In this document: positions 57,092-64,000 of the stretch, piece after piece | Position numbering within the stretch: the stretch's first letter is position 1 | Layout: every line of letters begins with the position of its first letter | DNA from: Polyangium sp. y55x31 | GTDB taxonomy: Bacteria > Myxococcota_A > Polyangia > Polyangiales > Polyangiaceae | Assembly: GCF_029946505.1 (NCBI RefSeq) | Contig: NZ_JARZHG010000018.1 | Coordinates: 124,001-188,000, forward strand | Length of the DNA: 64,000 nucleotides | Direction of reading: 5' to 3' | Made by a program: the position numbers and the translations under genes | The notes under the pieces: generated by a model | Database searches by the model: none | What the model was told of the DNA's origin: nothing | Seen by the model: only the letters and a program-made list of their open reading frames with translations

Positions 57092-57814
57092 ATGAAGATC
57101 CAGCGAAGGCATGTCGGCAGTGTGGCCGCGCTTCTGGCGTTCGGCGGTTTGCTCGGTGCGGGGTGCGCGGAGAACCGCAGCAGCCTCTTCGTCCGCGGCG
57201 TGCTCAAGTTCGACCCCGACACCTGCGAAGTCACGGCCGAGGCCACGGCTGCGACCATCCTGCGTGGCACCCTCGACGTGGCGTTCACCACCGAGTACAG
57301 CGCGGCGCTCCTCATTGGCAACCAGATGGTCCGGCGCGGCAACGCGGCGACGCTTCGCACGGAGACCTCTCGGGTCCAGTTCGAGAGCGCCGACGTCCAC
57401 ACCTTCGACTCCGCGGGCAACGAGCTCGCCGCCTTCACGGCGCCGGCCACCGGGTTCGTCGACCCGTCGACGGGCGCCGAGCCCGGGTTTGGCTTCGCCA
57501 ATGTCGTCCTCGTCGACTCCGGCACCGCGACGGCAGCCATCGGGAACTCCGGGGGACCCGTCGAAGTTCTCGCCAGTGTCATCGTGCGTGGGCGGACGCT
57601 CGGCGGGGAGGAAGTCGCCACCGGCGAGTGGCAGTTCCCGGTCGACCTTTGCCGCGGGTGCCTCGTGTTCTTCCCGGGCGAAGCGGACGACATCACCCTG
57701 CCGGGTCCGAATTGCGAGGACCGGTCGGACGGCCCCACCTCCGCTTGCCGGATCGGGTTGGATACCGGCGTGGATTGTCGCGTCTGCCCCGGGAATCCGG
57801 TCTGCGTCCCCTGA
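57092..57814 (+). CDS. Lipoprotein, unknown
   Basis: This 240-residue protein has a lipobox (LLGAGC, Cys about 25), a beta-rich core (AAAFTAPATGFVDPSTGAEPGFGF region) and a Cys-rich C-terminus with four or more cysteines (PNCEDRSDG, DCRVCPGNPVCVP). No family recognised. ATG 57092 follows GAGGGAGG. Confidence 0.75.
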   Translation: MKIQRRHVGSVAALLAFGGLLGAGCAENRSSLFVRGVLKFDPDTCEVTAEATAATILRGTLDVAFTTEYSAALLIGNQMVRRGNAATLRTETSRVQFESADVHTFDSAGNELAAFTAPATGFVDPSTGAEPGFGFANVVLVDSGTATAAIGNSGGPVEVLASVIVRGRTLGGEEVATGEWQFPVDLCRGCLVFFPGEADDITLPGPNCEDRSDGPTSACRIGLDTGVDCRVCPGNPVCVP

Positions 57815-57846
57815 GCACCCACCCAACGAGAGCCGACCGCACTCAA

Positions 57847-57862
57847 CGTTTCACGTGAAACA
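57847..57862. promoter_or_regulatory. parS-like site 2
   Basis: CGTTTCACGTGAAACA in the gap between two convergent genes, 33 bases after the lipoprotein stop. Same 16-mer as sites 1 and 4. Confidence 0.8.
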
Positions 57863-57877
57863 TCCCCCCGACACCCG

Positions 57878-58504
57878 TCACCGCACGGGTCTCGTATCCG
57901 CCGAGCCTCCGCGAATCGCGTTGTAGAGGATCTGGAACGGCAAGCTCAACGCCACCAGGTCGAGCTGCGCGCTGACGACGATCGACGTCTCCCGCGAGGG
58001 CCCGAGCCCGTACCGGAACTGCGCCAGCAACCCCGCAGCAATCACGTACGAGGCGTGGAAGTTGTAGCTGCGGCTCCCCCAGAACAGCGCCCCCGACACC
58101 CCCGGTTCGAGCCCCTGCATCGGCGCGTACCGCCCATACCCGCCCACCGAGGCCACGATGGGCAACGCCTGCAGCACGGGGAACAGCGTCGACACCCCGG
58201 CGCCGAACTGCACCTCATCGAAGGCGTGCGTGAACACCTCGGCATAGGGACCCACGCCGAAGTCCGTCACCTTGCTCCGACCGAACAGAACGTCCCCGCG
58301 CAGCCCCAGGTGAAAGACCGTCTGGTCCCATATCTTTCGCTCCAGCCCTCGCCCGGCGGCGCCAATCGTCAACCCGACCGTCCCTTGCGGCTCGGCCCGC
58401 GCCTCCGCCGCGAACGCCAGGCACCCCGCGAGCACCGCCCCGCCCACGAGCGCCCGCCGTCCAGCCCAACCCAACCCAACCCGGCACGCCCGCCTGCTTT
58501 CCAT
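57878..58504 (-). CDS. Outer-membrane-type beta-barrel protein
   Basis: This 208-residue protein has a signal peptide (ending AAEARAE) and Gly/aromatic beta strands (VFHLGLRGDVLFG, FGAGVSTLFP, ASYVIAAGLLAQFRYG) ending in a charged tail. No family named. ATG 58504; a parS-like site lies upstream of its start. Confidence 0.75.
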   Translation of the reverse strand: MESRRACRVGLGWAGRRALVGGAVLAGCLAFAAEARAEPQGTVGLTIGAAGRGLERKIWDQTVFHLGLRGDVLFGRSKVTDFGVGPYAEVFTHAFDEVQFGAGVSTLFPVLQALPIVASVGGYGRYAPMQGLEPGVSGALFWGSRSYNFHASYVIAAGLLAQFRYGLGPSRETSIVVSAQLDLVALSLPFQILYNAIRGGSADTRPVR

Positions 58505-58550
58505 CTTCTTCCCATCGCCCACCCTCCCCCACCCCGTCAAGCAACCCCCA

Positions 58551-58566
58551 TGTTTCACGTGAAACA
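58551..58566. promoter_or_regulatory. parS-like site 3 (exact consensus)
   Basis: TGTTTCACGTGAAACA, a full 16-base match to the ParB consensus, perfect palindrome, in the gap before the zapA-bioF-bioD operon. Confidence 0.85.
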
Positions 58567-58597
58567 TCCCCCCCACCCGCCCCACCCGATCGACGCT

Positions 58598-58830
58598 GGA
58601 GGGAGGTCGGAGGTGGTGGCCACCCGGAGGGGCACGCAAGAGAACCGAGCGAGGTACACCCACGCCAAAGCCTCGCGAGGCGGTCCAGTGCCAGGGGCCA
58701 TCACGCCCCCGGACGCACCCACCCGAGCGAGACGTGCGGGGGCCATCCCTCAAAGAACCCCACCCGTCCAAATCCAACCAGAACGACCCCAAGTGCCCCT
58801 CCGGGTGGCCACCACCTCCGACCTCCCTCC
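58598..58830. repeat. Large inverted repeat with 38-bp perfect arms
   Basis: Arms 58598-58635 and 58793-58830 are perfect reverse complements (38 bp), span 233 bp, spacer 157. Sequence differs from the 55069 repeat but architecture is nearly the same. A reading frame across it (a peptide text appears on both arms) is a shadow. The rest of the gap 58505-58873 shows only the parS-like site. Confidence 0.75.
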
Positions 58831-58873
58831 CCGCCTCGCATCCCGGCCCCCCGCATGGTACCGTCCCCTCGCC

Positions 58874-59197
58874 ATGGGTGGCCGTCAGGTCCAGCTTCGC
58901 ATCGGCGGCCAGACATATCGGGTCGTCACTTCCGCGTCCGACGACGAGCTTCACCGCCTCACCCTCATCGTCGAGGAGAAGCTCACGCAGGTTGCTGGCC
59001 CCGGCCGCATGGTCAACCCCCAGGCTCTCCTCCTCGCGGCCCTCGCCCTCGCGCACGACCTCGAAGAGGAGCGCGCTCGCCATAGCGATCAACTCGCCCG
59101 CACCCGCATCGCCTTTGGCCGCATGCTCGAGCGTGTCGACGCTGCGCTTGGCGCCCTCGAACCCGGCACGGACGCATCCGACGAGGACGACCGATGA
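58874..59197 (+). CDS. zapA: Cell division protein ZapA
   Basis: This 107-residue protein has the ZapA pattern: VQLRIGGQTYRVVTSASDDELHRLTLIVEEKL and a C-terminal coiled coil. ZapA bundles FtsZ at midcell. ATG 58874; its stop overlaps the bioF start (ATGA). Confidence 0.88.
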   Translation: MGGRQVQLRIGGQTYRVVTSASDDELHRLTLIVEEKLTQVAGPGRMVNPQALLLAALALAHDLEEERARHSDQLARTRIAFGRMLERVDAALGALEPGTDASDEDDR

Positions 59198-60315
59198 CTG
59201 AGCTTGGCGCCCTTCGCCATCTCGCGGCGGAGATCACGGCGCTCGAACAGACAGGCCTGCTCCGCAAGCCGAGCGCACCTCCTCCGCCGGGATGCCTCGT
59301 CCTCTGCTCGAACGATTACCTCGGATACGGCACCGAGCCCTGGCCTGCGCCCACCGAGGCACCCTCCGGGGCCGGCGCGTCACGCCTCGTCAGCGGACAT
59401 CATGCCGAGCACGCGCTCGCCGAGCAGACGATCGCCACCTGGCTCGGGTTCGAATCCGCGCTCCTGTTCTCGTCCGGGTATGCGGCGAACGTCGGCACCA
59501 TCTCGGCGCTCGCTCGGCCGGGAGACGTCATCGTCTCGGATGCGTTGAACCACGCCTCCATCATCGATGGCTGCCGCCTCTCCGGGGCCAAGGTCGTCGT
59601 CGTTCCCCATCGGGATGCAGCGGCCGCCGAGGTTGCGCTCGAGCAGGCGCAGGGTGCGCGGCGGCGATGGCTCGTGACGGAGTCGTACTTCAGCATGGAT
59701 GGCGACTCGCCCGACCTTGCTCGCCTCCGGGCCGCCTGTGACCGATGGGACGCCGCGCTCATCGTGGACGAGGCCCACGCGGTTGGCACCCTCGGGCCTG
59801 AAGGTCGAGGACTCGCGGCGCGGGCGGGCGTTCGACCGGACGTCCTCGTCGGGGCGCTCGGGAAGTCGCTCGGGCTTCAAGGGGCGTTCGTGGCCGGGCC
59901 GATGGTTCTTCGAACCTGGCTCTGGAACCGCGCCCGTAGCTTCGTCTTCTCCACGGGGATCAGCCCCGCCCTCGCTGCTGCCATCCGGCAGCGGGTCCTT
60001 CGTGTAGCTGCCGATGACGAGGCACGTGCTCGACTCGACCGGGTCGTGAACCGCCTGCGCGCCGACCTCGCCGCCCTCATCGGGGATGCGCTCCTCCCCT
60101 CGCATGGGCCCATCCTCCCTTGCTTCGTGGGTCCTCCGGAGGAGGCCGTTCGCATCTCGCTCCGCCTTCGCGAGCGTGGTGTCCTCGTCCAGGCCATTCG
60201 TCCCCCGACCGTCCCGCCGGGTACCTCGCGCCTTCGCGTCACCGCGCACGCGCGCCTCACCGACGCGGACCTCTCTCGGATCGTCACTGCCTTCGCGGAG
60301 GGCTGGAAGCCATGA
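59194..60315 (+). CDS. bioF: 8-amino-7-oxononanoate synthase
   Basis: This 373-residue PLP enzyme has the Asp192 (VDEAHA) and Lys224 (ALGKSLG) pair of the alpha-oxoamine synthase family, plus NDYLG at the start and SRLVSGHH substrate loop. It joins pimeloyl-ACP/CoA with alanine in biotin synthesis. Overlaps zapA upstream and bioD downstream by ATGA. Confidence 0.92.
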   Translation: MTELGALRHLAAEITALEQTGLLRKPSAPPPPGCLVLCSNDYLGYGTEPWPAPTEAPSGAGASRLVSGHHAEHALAEQTIATWLGFESALLFSSGYAANVGTISALARPGDVIVSDALNHASIIDGCRLSGAKVVVVPHRDAAAAEVALEQAQGARRRWLVTESYFSMDGDSPDLARLRAACDRWDAALIVDEAHAVGTLGPEGRGLAARAGVRPDVLVGALGKSLGLQGAFVAGPMVLRTWLWNRARSFVFSTGISPALAAAIRQRVLRVAADDEARARLDRVVNRLRADLAALIGDALLPSHGPILPCFVGPPEEAVRISLRLRERGVLVQAIRPPTVPPGTSRLRVTAHARLTDADLSRIVTAFAEGWKP

Positions 60316-61013
60316 GCCGCATTGTCGTTGTTGGAACCGGCACCGGCGTCGGGAAGACCCACGCGGGTGTCGCGATCGTCGCCGCCCTCGCGTCGGCTCG
60401 TGTCTCGGTCGCGGGCCTCAAGCCCATCGAGTCCGGTGTCCCGGCCGAGCCTTCTTCTGCGACCGCGACCGACGCCTCCGCGCTCGGCGCGTTCAGCACG
60501 TTTCACGTGAAACATCCCCTGCCCTACGCGCTGCCGGATCCGGTCTCGCCGCACCTAGCCGCGCGTCGCCTGGGGATGCGCATCGACCTGGGTCGCGTGG
60601 CCGAGTGGGTCGACGCGCATGCATGCGCGGAGGTGCTGGTCATCGAGACGGCGGGGGCGCTCCTGTCGCCGCTCGGGCCGGGGCTCTTCAACCTGGACCT
60701 CGTGCGCGTGCTGCGACCCGATCACCTGCTGCTGGTGGCGTCGGATCGGCTCGGCGTGCTCCACGATGTCGCGGTCACGCTGCACGCGCTTCGCACGATG
60801 ACCGCCGACCTGCCCGCGCCGCTGCTCGTGCTTCAGCCGCCGGCCGTGGCGGATGCGTCCACCGGGACGAATGCCGCGGAGCTCGTGGAGCTACAGATCG
60901 TTCCTAGGCTGGTCGTGTTTCCCCGCGCCGAGCCGGCGGCGGAGGAGACGAGGGCGGCGGCGAAGCTGGTGCTCTCGACGCTCGCCCTCCAGGGAGAGAA
61001 TCAGAAGGCGTAA
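60312..61013 (+). CDS. bioD: Dethiobiotin synthetase
   Basis: This 233-residue protein has the P-loop TGTGVGKT (residues 9-16) and the substrate Lys in LKPIESG. The ETAGALLSPL motif supplies the conserved Glu. It forms dethiobiotin from DAPA, CO2 and ATP. A parS-like site lies in codons about 63-68, encoding the inserted-looking TFHVKHP. It ends 13 bases inside the convergent neighbour. Confidence 0.9.
   Translation: MSRIVVVGTGTGVGKTHAGVAIVAALASARVSVAGLKPIESGVPAEPSSATATDASALGAFSTFHVKHPLPYALPDPVSPHLAARRLGMRIDLGRVAEWVDAHACAEVLVIETAGALLSPLGPGLFNLDLVRVLRPDHLLLVASDRLGVLHDVAVTLHALRTMTADLPAPLLVLQPPAVADASTGTNAAELVELQIVPRLVVFPRAEPAAEETRAAAKLVLSTLALQGENQKA
60499..60514. promoter_or_regulatory. parS-like site 4 (inside bioD)
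   Basis: CGTTTCACGTGAAACA within the coding sequence of bioD, encoding part of STFHVKHP in an apparently flexible loop of the enzyme. Confidence 0.8.
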
Positions 61014-62179
61014 AGAACGCTCCCGCCGAACCCGGGTCCACCCGACGTCGACTTTCGCGCCTGGTAGCCGCCTCGAAGCTGCACCGAAAAACCGCGCCCG
61101 AGCGTGATGCCCACCTCGCCGAACAGACGCACCCCGTACGCCTCCGCGTTTGGCATGTCCGTCACCTCGACGATCGGCGACACCATCACGCGGTCGCCCG
61201 CGACCAGATCGATCCGGCTGTAGAACCGATTCCCAAACGGCGCGCTGTCGCCGAGGCCGATCGACTCGAACCCGAGGATGAGCTTCGAGCCGTACGGATC
61301 GCCGATCAACGTCGACGCCCCGAGGCCGACCGAGAACCCGATCTCCGTGACGCTCGTCAGGGCCTCCATTTCGAGGTGCCACAGGTCGAGCACCCGGAAG
61401 CGGATGCGGGCCGAGCCGAAGTTCAGGCCGACCTTGTACCGCTCCTCGTTGAACTCGGAGAGCGGCACGAGCGACCAGCCACGCACGAGGCCCAGCCGGA
61501 AGCCGAACTCCGACACCGTGCGCAGCGGCCGGTACGTGTAGCTCGCCTCCACCCGGTAGTACTGCTCGTCGACCGACGGCACGACCTCCTCGCCCGGCTG
61601 GCAGGTCGGCTGCCCTGCCGCGCACGGGATCGCCGTCGTCCCCGTCGTCTTCCCGAAGCCCACGTACTCGCCCGACACCCCGACGACCGATCGACGCCCG
61701 CCGAGCCGGCTCAACGCCGCTCGTTCACGCGCGTCGGTTCGATCCTCGATCACGCTGACCGGGTGTAGCTTCTGCCGTGACGCGAAGACCGAGAACCGCG
61801 TCCCGTTCGTCTGCTCGACCTCGATCGTGTAGCCGATCCCCGGCGCCTTGATGGCTTCACCCGGAATGATGGCGGTGTAGCCCTTCTCGCCGCCTCGCTG
61901 GAACGGCACGGCCTTCATCTCGCCGAGCGCCGTCTGGTAGACGACGAGCACGTGCCGGATGAGCTCCGCGTGCTCGAACGACGCCTCCAGCACGAGCTTC
62001 GTGCCCGGCTCCGCGCTGGCGATCGGCGCGTGATGGACGCGTGGCGTCGTGGGTTTCGGCGTCTCGCCGGCCGGGGCGTCCGCGGCTTTCTGGGCCTCGG
62101 CGTCGCGCGGCGCGAGGGGCAACGACAGCCCGACCGCGATGAACGCGGCCAGCGTCTTCCCGAAGGTTCGCGTCACCAT
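61001..62179 (-). CDS. Outer-membrane-type beta-barrel protein with Ala/Pro segment
   Basis: This 392-residue protein has a signal peptide (about 1-29, ending AEAQKA), an Ig-like domain (about 55-140; KLVLEASFEHAELIRHVLVVY) and a barrel-like C-terminus ending in Phe. The last part (GRGFSVQLRGGYQARKSTSGGPGFGGSVLYAF) is similar to the end of the neighbour at 62173. Start ATG 62179 overlaps the neighbour's stop by 7 bases. Confidence 0.78.
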   Translation of the reverse strand: MVTRTFGKTLAAFIAVGLSLPLAPRDAEAQKAADAPAGETPKPTTPRVHHAPIASAEPGTKLVLEASFEHAELIRHVLVVYQTALGEMKAVPFQRGGEKGYTAIIPGEAIKAPGIGYTIEVEQTNGTRFSVFASRQKLHPVSVIEDRTDARERAALSRLGGRRSVVGVSGEYVGFGKTTGTTAIPCAAGQPTCQPGEEVVPSVDEQYYRVEASYTYRPLRTVSEFGFRLGLVRGWSLVPLSEFNEERYKVGLNFGSARIRFRVLDLWHLEMEALTSVTEIGFSVGLGASTLIGDPYGSKLILGFESIGLGDSAPFGNRFYSRIDLVAGDRVMVSPIVEVTDMPNAEAYGVRLFGEVGITLGRGFSVQLRGGYQARKSTSGGPGFGGSVLYAF

Positions 62180-63876
62180 TCGTACCCCACTGCTCCGCCG
62201 AAGCCCGGCCCTGCATGGTTGATGGTTCGGCCCTGGAACGACACGCGCGCCGCGACGACGAGCCCGGGCGTGAGCCGGTAGCCCACCTGCACGATCCCGC
62301 GTGCGCCGACCTCGCCTTCCTCCTGGGATTGCGTCGGCTCGCCGTTCTCGAGTGGCGACCGGTATCGACTCGACCCGGCCGGCTGGTTCGTCACCTCGGT
62401 CCGGACGAGGATGGGCACGCGCTTGAAGGTGTTCAGCTCGAGCTGGGTGAACCCGCGCAGACCCACGCCGCCGAGCAGCTCGCCGCCGAGCACCAGGTTC
62501 GTCTCGCGATCGTTTCCGATGCGGAAGAGGATCTGCCCGCCGCCCGAGATGCCGTCGTCGAGCAGCCCGATCGCCACCCTGCCGATCACGCCGAACAGCC
62601 GGTGGAAGCCGACCTCCGTCTCGAGGTAGCCGTAGGTCAACCCGACGGGACGACCCGAGAGCCCCAGCGTATCGAGATCGTTCAGCGACCCGCCGACGCC
62701 GCGATAGACGCCGAACCCCGTGCGCAGCGCGCGCACGCCCGTGTCGCCGTAACGAAGCCCGAACGTGCCTTCCGTTTGCCAGACGCGGTCGTTGCCCTTG
62801 AGCCCGTTGTAATCCGCGAAATCCGTGAGCAACATCGCCGAAGCGATACGCTTTTCAGGTTTCGAGACCTTGGGCGCGTCCTGGATCTCGATCCGCTCGG
62901 GGGCGCTTGGCAGGCCGACGACGGCTTTTGCGGCGCCGCTCTCCATGGTCGCCTCGATGAAGTACTCGATCTCCGAGGACACGAGGCGATCGCCGGGCAC
63001 GGTCGCGGCCCAGTAACCGGGGCCTGCGCTCGCCATCACGAGCGGCGTGTACGTCTGTTTCCCCTTCGTCCGCACGTGCAGGATCGCGCCCGTGGCCAGG
63101 TCGTCGAGCTCCACCGCGAGCTCGAGCGGCGTGCCTTCCACCGCCGCGGTCGGTCGGGAAAAACTCACGAGCGCTGGCTCGGTCCGCATGGTCTGCCCTT
63201 TGATGGGCGTAGCCTTTGGCCCGGGTTTTCCGTCGGCTTCGATCAGCCGGCGCAGCGACGCGGCTTCTTCGTAGAGCACGCGGGCATATCGACCGTTCGG
63301 CTTCTCGCGGACGTAATCCTCGTACGCTTTGATGCGCGTCACGAGGTCGGCGCCTTTGAGGTTGTCGAACATCGTGGCGATCACAATCGCCTCGGGATCC
63401 GCGCCGGCCGCGTCTCCGGCGGGCTTGGCCGGCTCCGCGCCTCCGGCCCCGGGCGTTGCGGACTCCGGTTTGCCGGGGGCCGGGGCTTTGCGCAGGATCA
63501 CGAGGTCGCCCTTTTCGGGGGTCCGCGTGAGCGTGCCGGTCGCCGTGGCGATCGACATCGAGGGCCGCACTTGCCCGAGCTCGAGCGATCCGATCCGGAA
63601 TCGGTCGGAGATCACCTTGCCGGTCACGGGGTGTTTGAGCTTCAGCGGGCGCCAGATCTCGACCGTCGCCCCCTCCGTCGCTCCTTGGGCCGAGCCGAGG
63701 TCCAGGATCAGCTCCTCGCCTTCCTCTTCGAGGGCGAGCACCGTTCCCGTGATCTCGGTCGGCGCCGCGTCCGAGGCCGACGTCTTCGTCTGCGCCCCGG
63801 CGCCCGTCGCGATTCCGAGAAAGCAGAGCGCGGCCAGCGCCGCGACGAGGCGCGCCCTCGTGCTCCCCCGGTTCAA
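62173..63876 (-). CDS. Exported beta-rich protein related to its neighbour
   Basis: From TTG 63876 this is a 567-residue protein with a signal peptide (ARLVAALAALCFLGIATGAGAQ), an FtsN/SH3-like beta domain near 40-130 (EELILDLGSAQGATEGATVEIWRPLKLKHP), an Ala/Pro linker, an Ig-like domain (about 240-330), and a C-terminal outer-membrane-like barrel ending GGAVGYEW. GTG 63966 would add 30 residues of non-signal-like sequence; the region 63877-63966 is AT-richer and reads more like a promoter. Tail homology with the 61001 gene suggests a duplication. Confidence 0.75.
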   Translation of the reverse strand: MNRGSTRARLVAALAALCFLGIATGAGAQTKTSASDAAPTEITGTVLALEEEGEELILDLGSAQGATEGATVEIWRPLKLKHPVTGKVISDRFRIGSLELGQVRPSMSIATATGTLTRTPEKGDLVILRKAPAPGKPESATPGAGGAEPAKPAGDAAGADPEAIVIATMFDNLKGADLVTRIKAYEDYVREKPNGRYARVLYEEAASLRRLIEADGKPGPKATPIKGQTMRTEPALVSFSRPTAAVEGTPLELAVELDDLATGAILHVRTKGKQTYTPLVMASAGPGYWAATVPGDRLVSSEIEYFIEATMESGAAKAVVGLPSAPERIEIQDAPKVSKPEKRIASAMLLTDFADYNGLKGNDRVWQTEGTFGLRYGDTGVRALRTGFGVYRGVGGSLNDLDTLGLSGRPVGLTYGYLETEVGFHRLFGVIGRVAIGLLDDGISGGGQILFRIGNDRETNLVLGGELLGGVGLRGFTQLELNTFKRVPILVRTEVTNQPAGSSRYRSPLENGEPTQSQEEGEVGARGIVQVGYRLTPGLVVAARVSFQGRTINHAGPGFGGAVGYEW

Positions 63877-64000
63877 ACCATTTTCGAGATCGAACACGCT
63901 GAGATCGATCTTTATCGAATCGAATCCCAAAAGAAAAGAAAATACCGGCTGACGGAATTTCGACACACCGAGGTCGATCGCCTGTTTCGCGCGAATCCAG

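Noticed and set aside
58055..59197. Long frame running from the barrel gene into zapA, starting with a parS-derived MFHVKHPP peptide
   Set aside because: Only the last 107 residues match ZapA; upstream is low-complexity and crosses the inverted repeat. ATG 58874 is the reasonable start.

Overview
The window is high-GC chromosomal DNA that reads like a myxobacterium of the Polyangiales (Sorangium/Polyangium type). Evidence is the Gly-, Pro- and Ala-rich lipoproteins, a Hanks-type kinase fused to a formylglycine-enzyme-like domain, Uma2 proteins, DUF1592/DUF1552 pairs, DUF4388 regulators, an expansin-like protein and a shikimate kinase/dehydroquinate synthase fusion. The genus is inferred from gene style only.

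Layout. 1-10 kb: end of a lipoprotein gene, a LeuA-like synthase, a cytochrome c maturation cluster (ccmF, ccmH, a CcmI-like zinc-ribbon protein), two envelope proteins and cinA. 10-31 kb: expansin-like lipoprotein, aconitase, several outer-membrane or lipoprotein genes, a TetR/acyl-CoA dehydrogenase pair, a hemerythrin protein with a histone-like tail, a TonB-dependent receptor carrying its own TonB-like domain, a GNAT protein, a degenerate sulfatase-fold lipoprotein and a 1170-residue multi-receiver regulator.

31-41.3 kb is an accessory defence island and the most interesting part. After an Uma2 gene and an Uma2 remnant come an unknown gene, a Ser/Thr kinase, a divergent FHA-winged-helix regulator and a compact five-gene operon: CD-NTase, HORMA protein, TRIP13-like AAA+ ATPase, a SAVED protein and a trypsin-like protease. 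This is a type III CBASS. Its SAVED sensor ends in, and its protease begins with, the same roughly 90-residue domain resembling an effector-associated domain (EAD). This suggests that cyclic-oligonucleotide sensing is passed to a separate protease by homotypic contact. The operon and the unknown gene at 32420 share a TGAAATA direct repeat with 10-bp period at the same distance from their starts, and the kinase and FHA regulator lie between them.

41-52 kb: an isopropylmalate-type dehydrogenase, alanine dehydrogenase, a DUF1552/DUF1592 pair and a translationally coupled run of DUF167, dapF and two degenerate receiver proteins. 52-61 kb: aroC, a small six-cysteine peptide with a defensin-like (CS-alpha-beta) cysteine pattern, aroKB, zapA-bioF-bioD and four parS-like sites within 7 kb, one inside bioD. 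The gaps here hold tandem 42-43 bp repeats, a scrambled copy of aroKB DNA and two large perfect inverted repeats. The parS cluster suggests proximity to the chromosomal centromere/origin. 61-64 kb: two outer-membrane-type proteins read leftwards.
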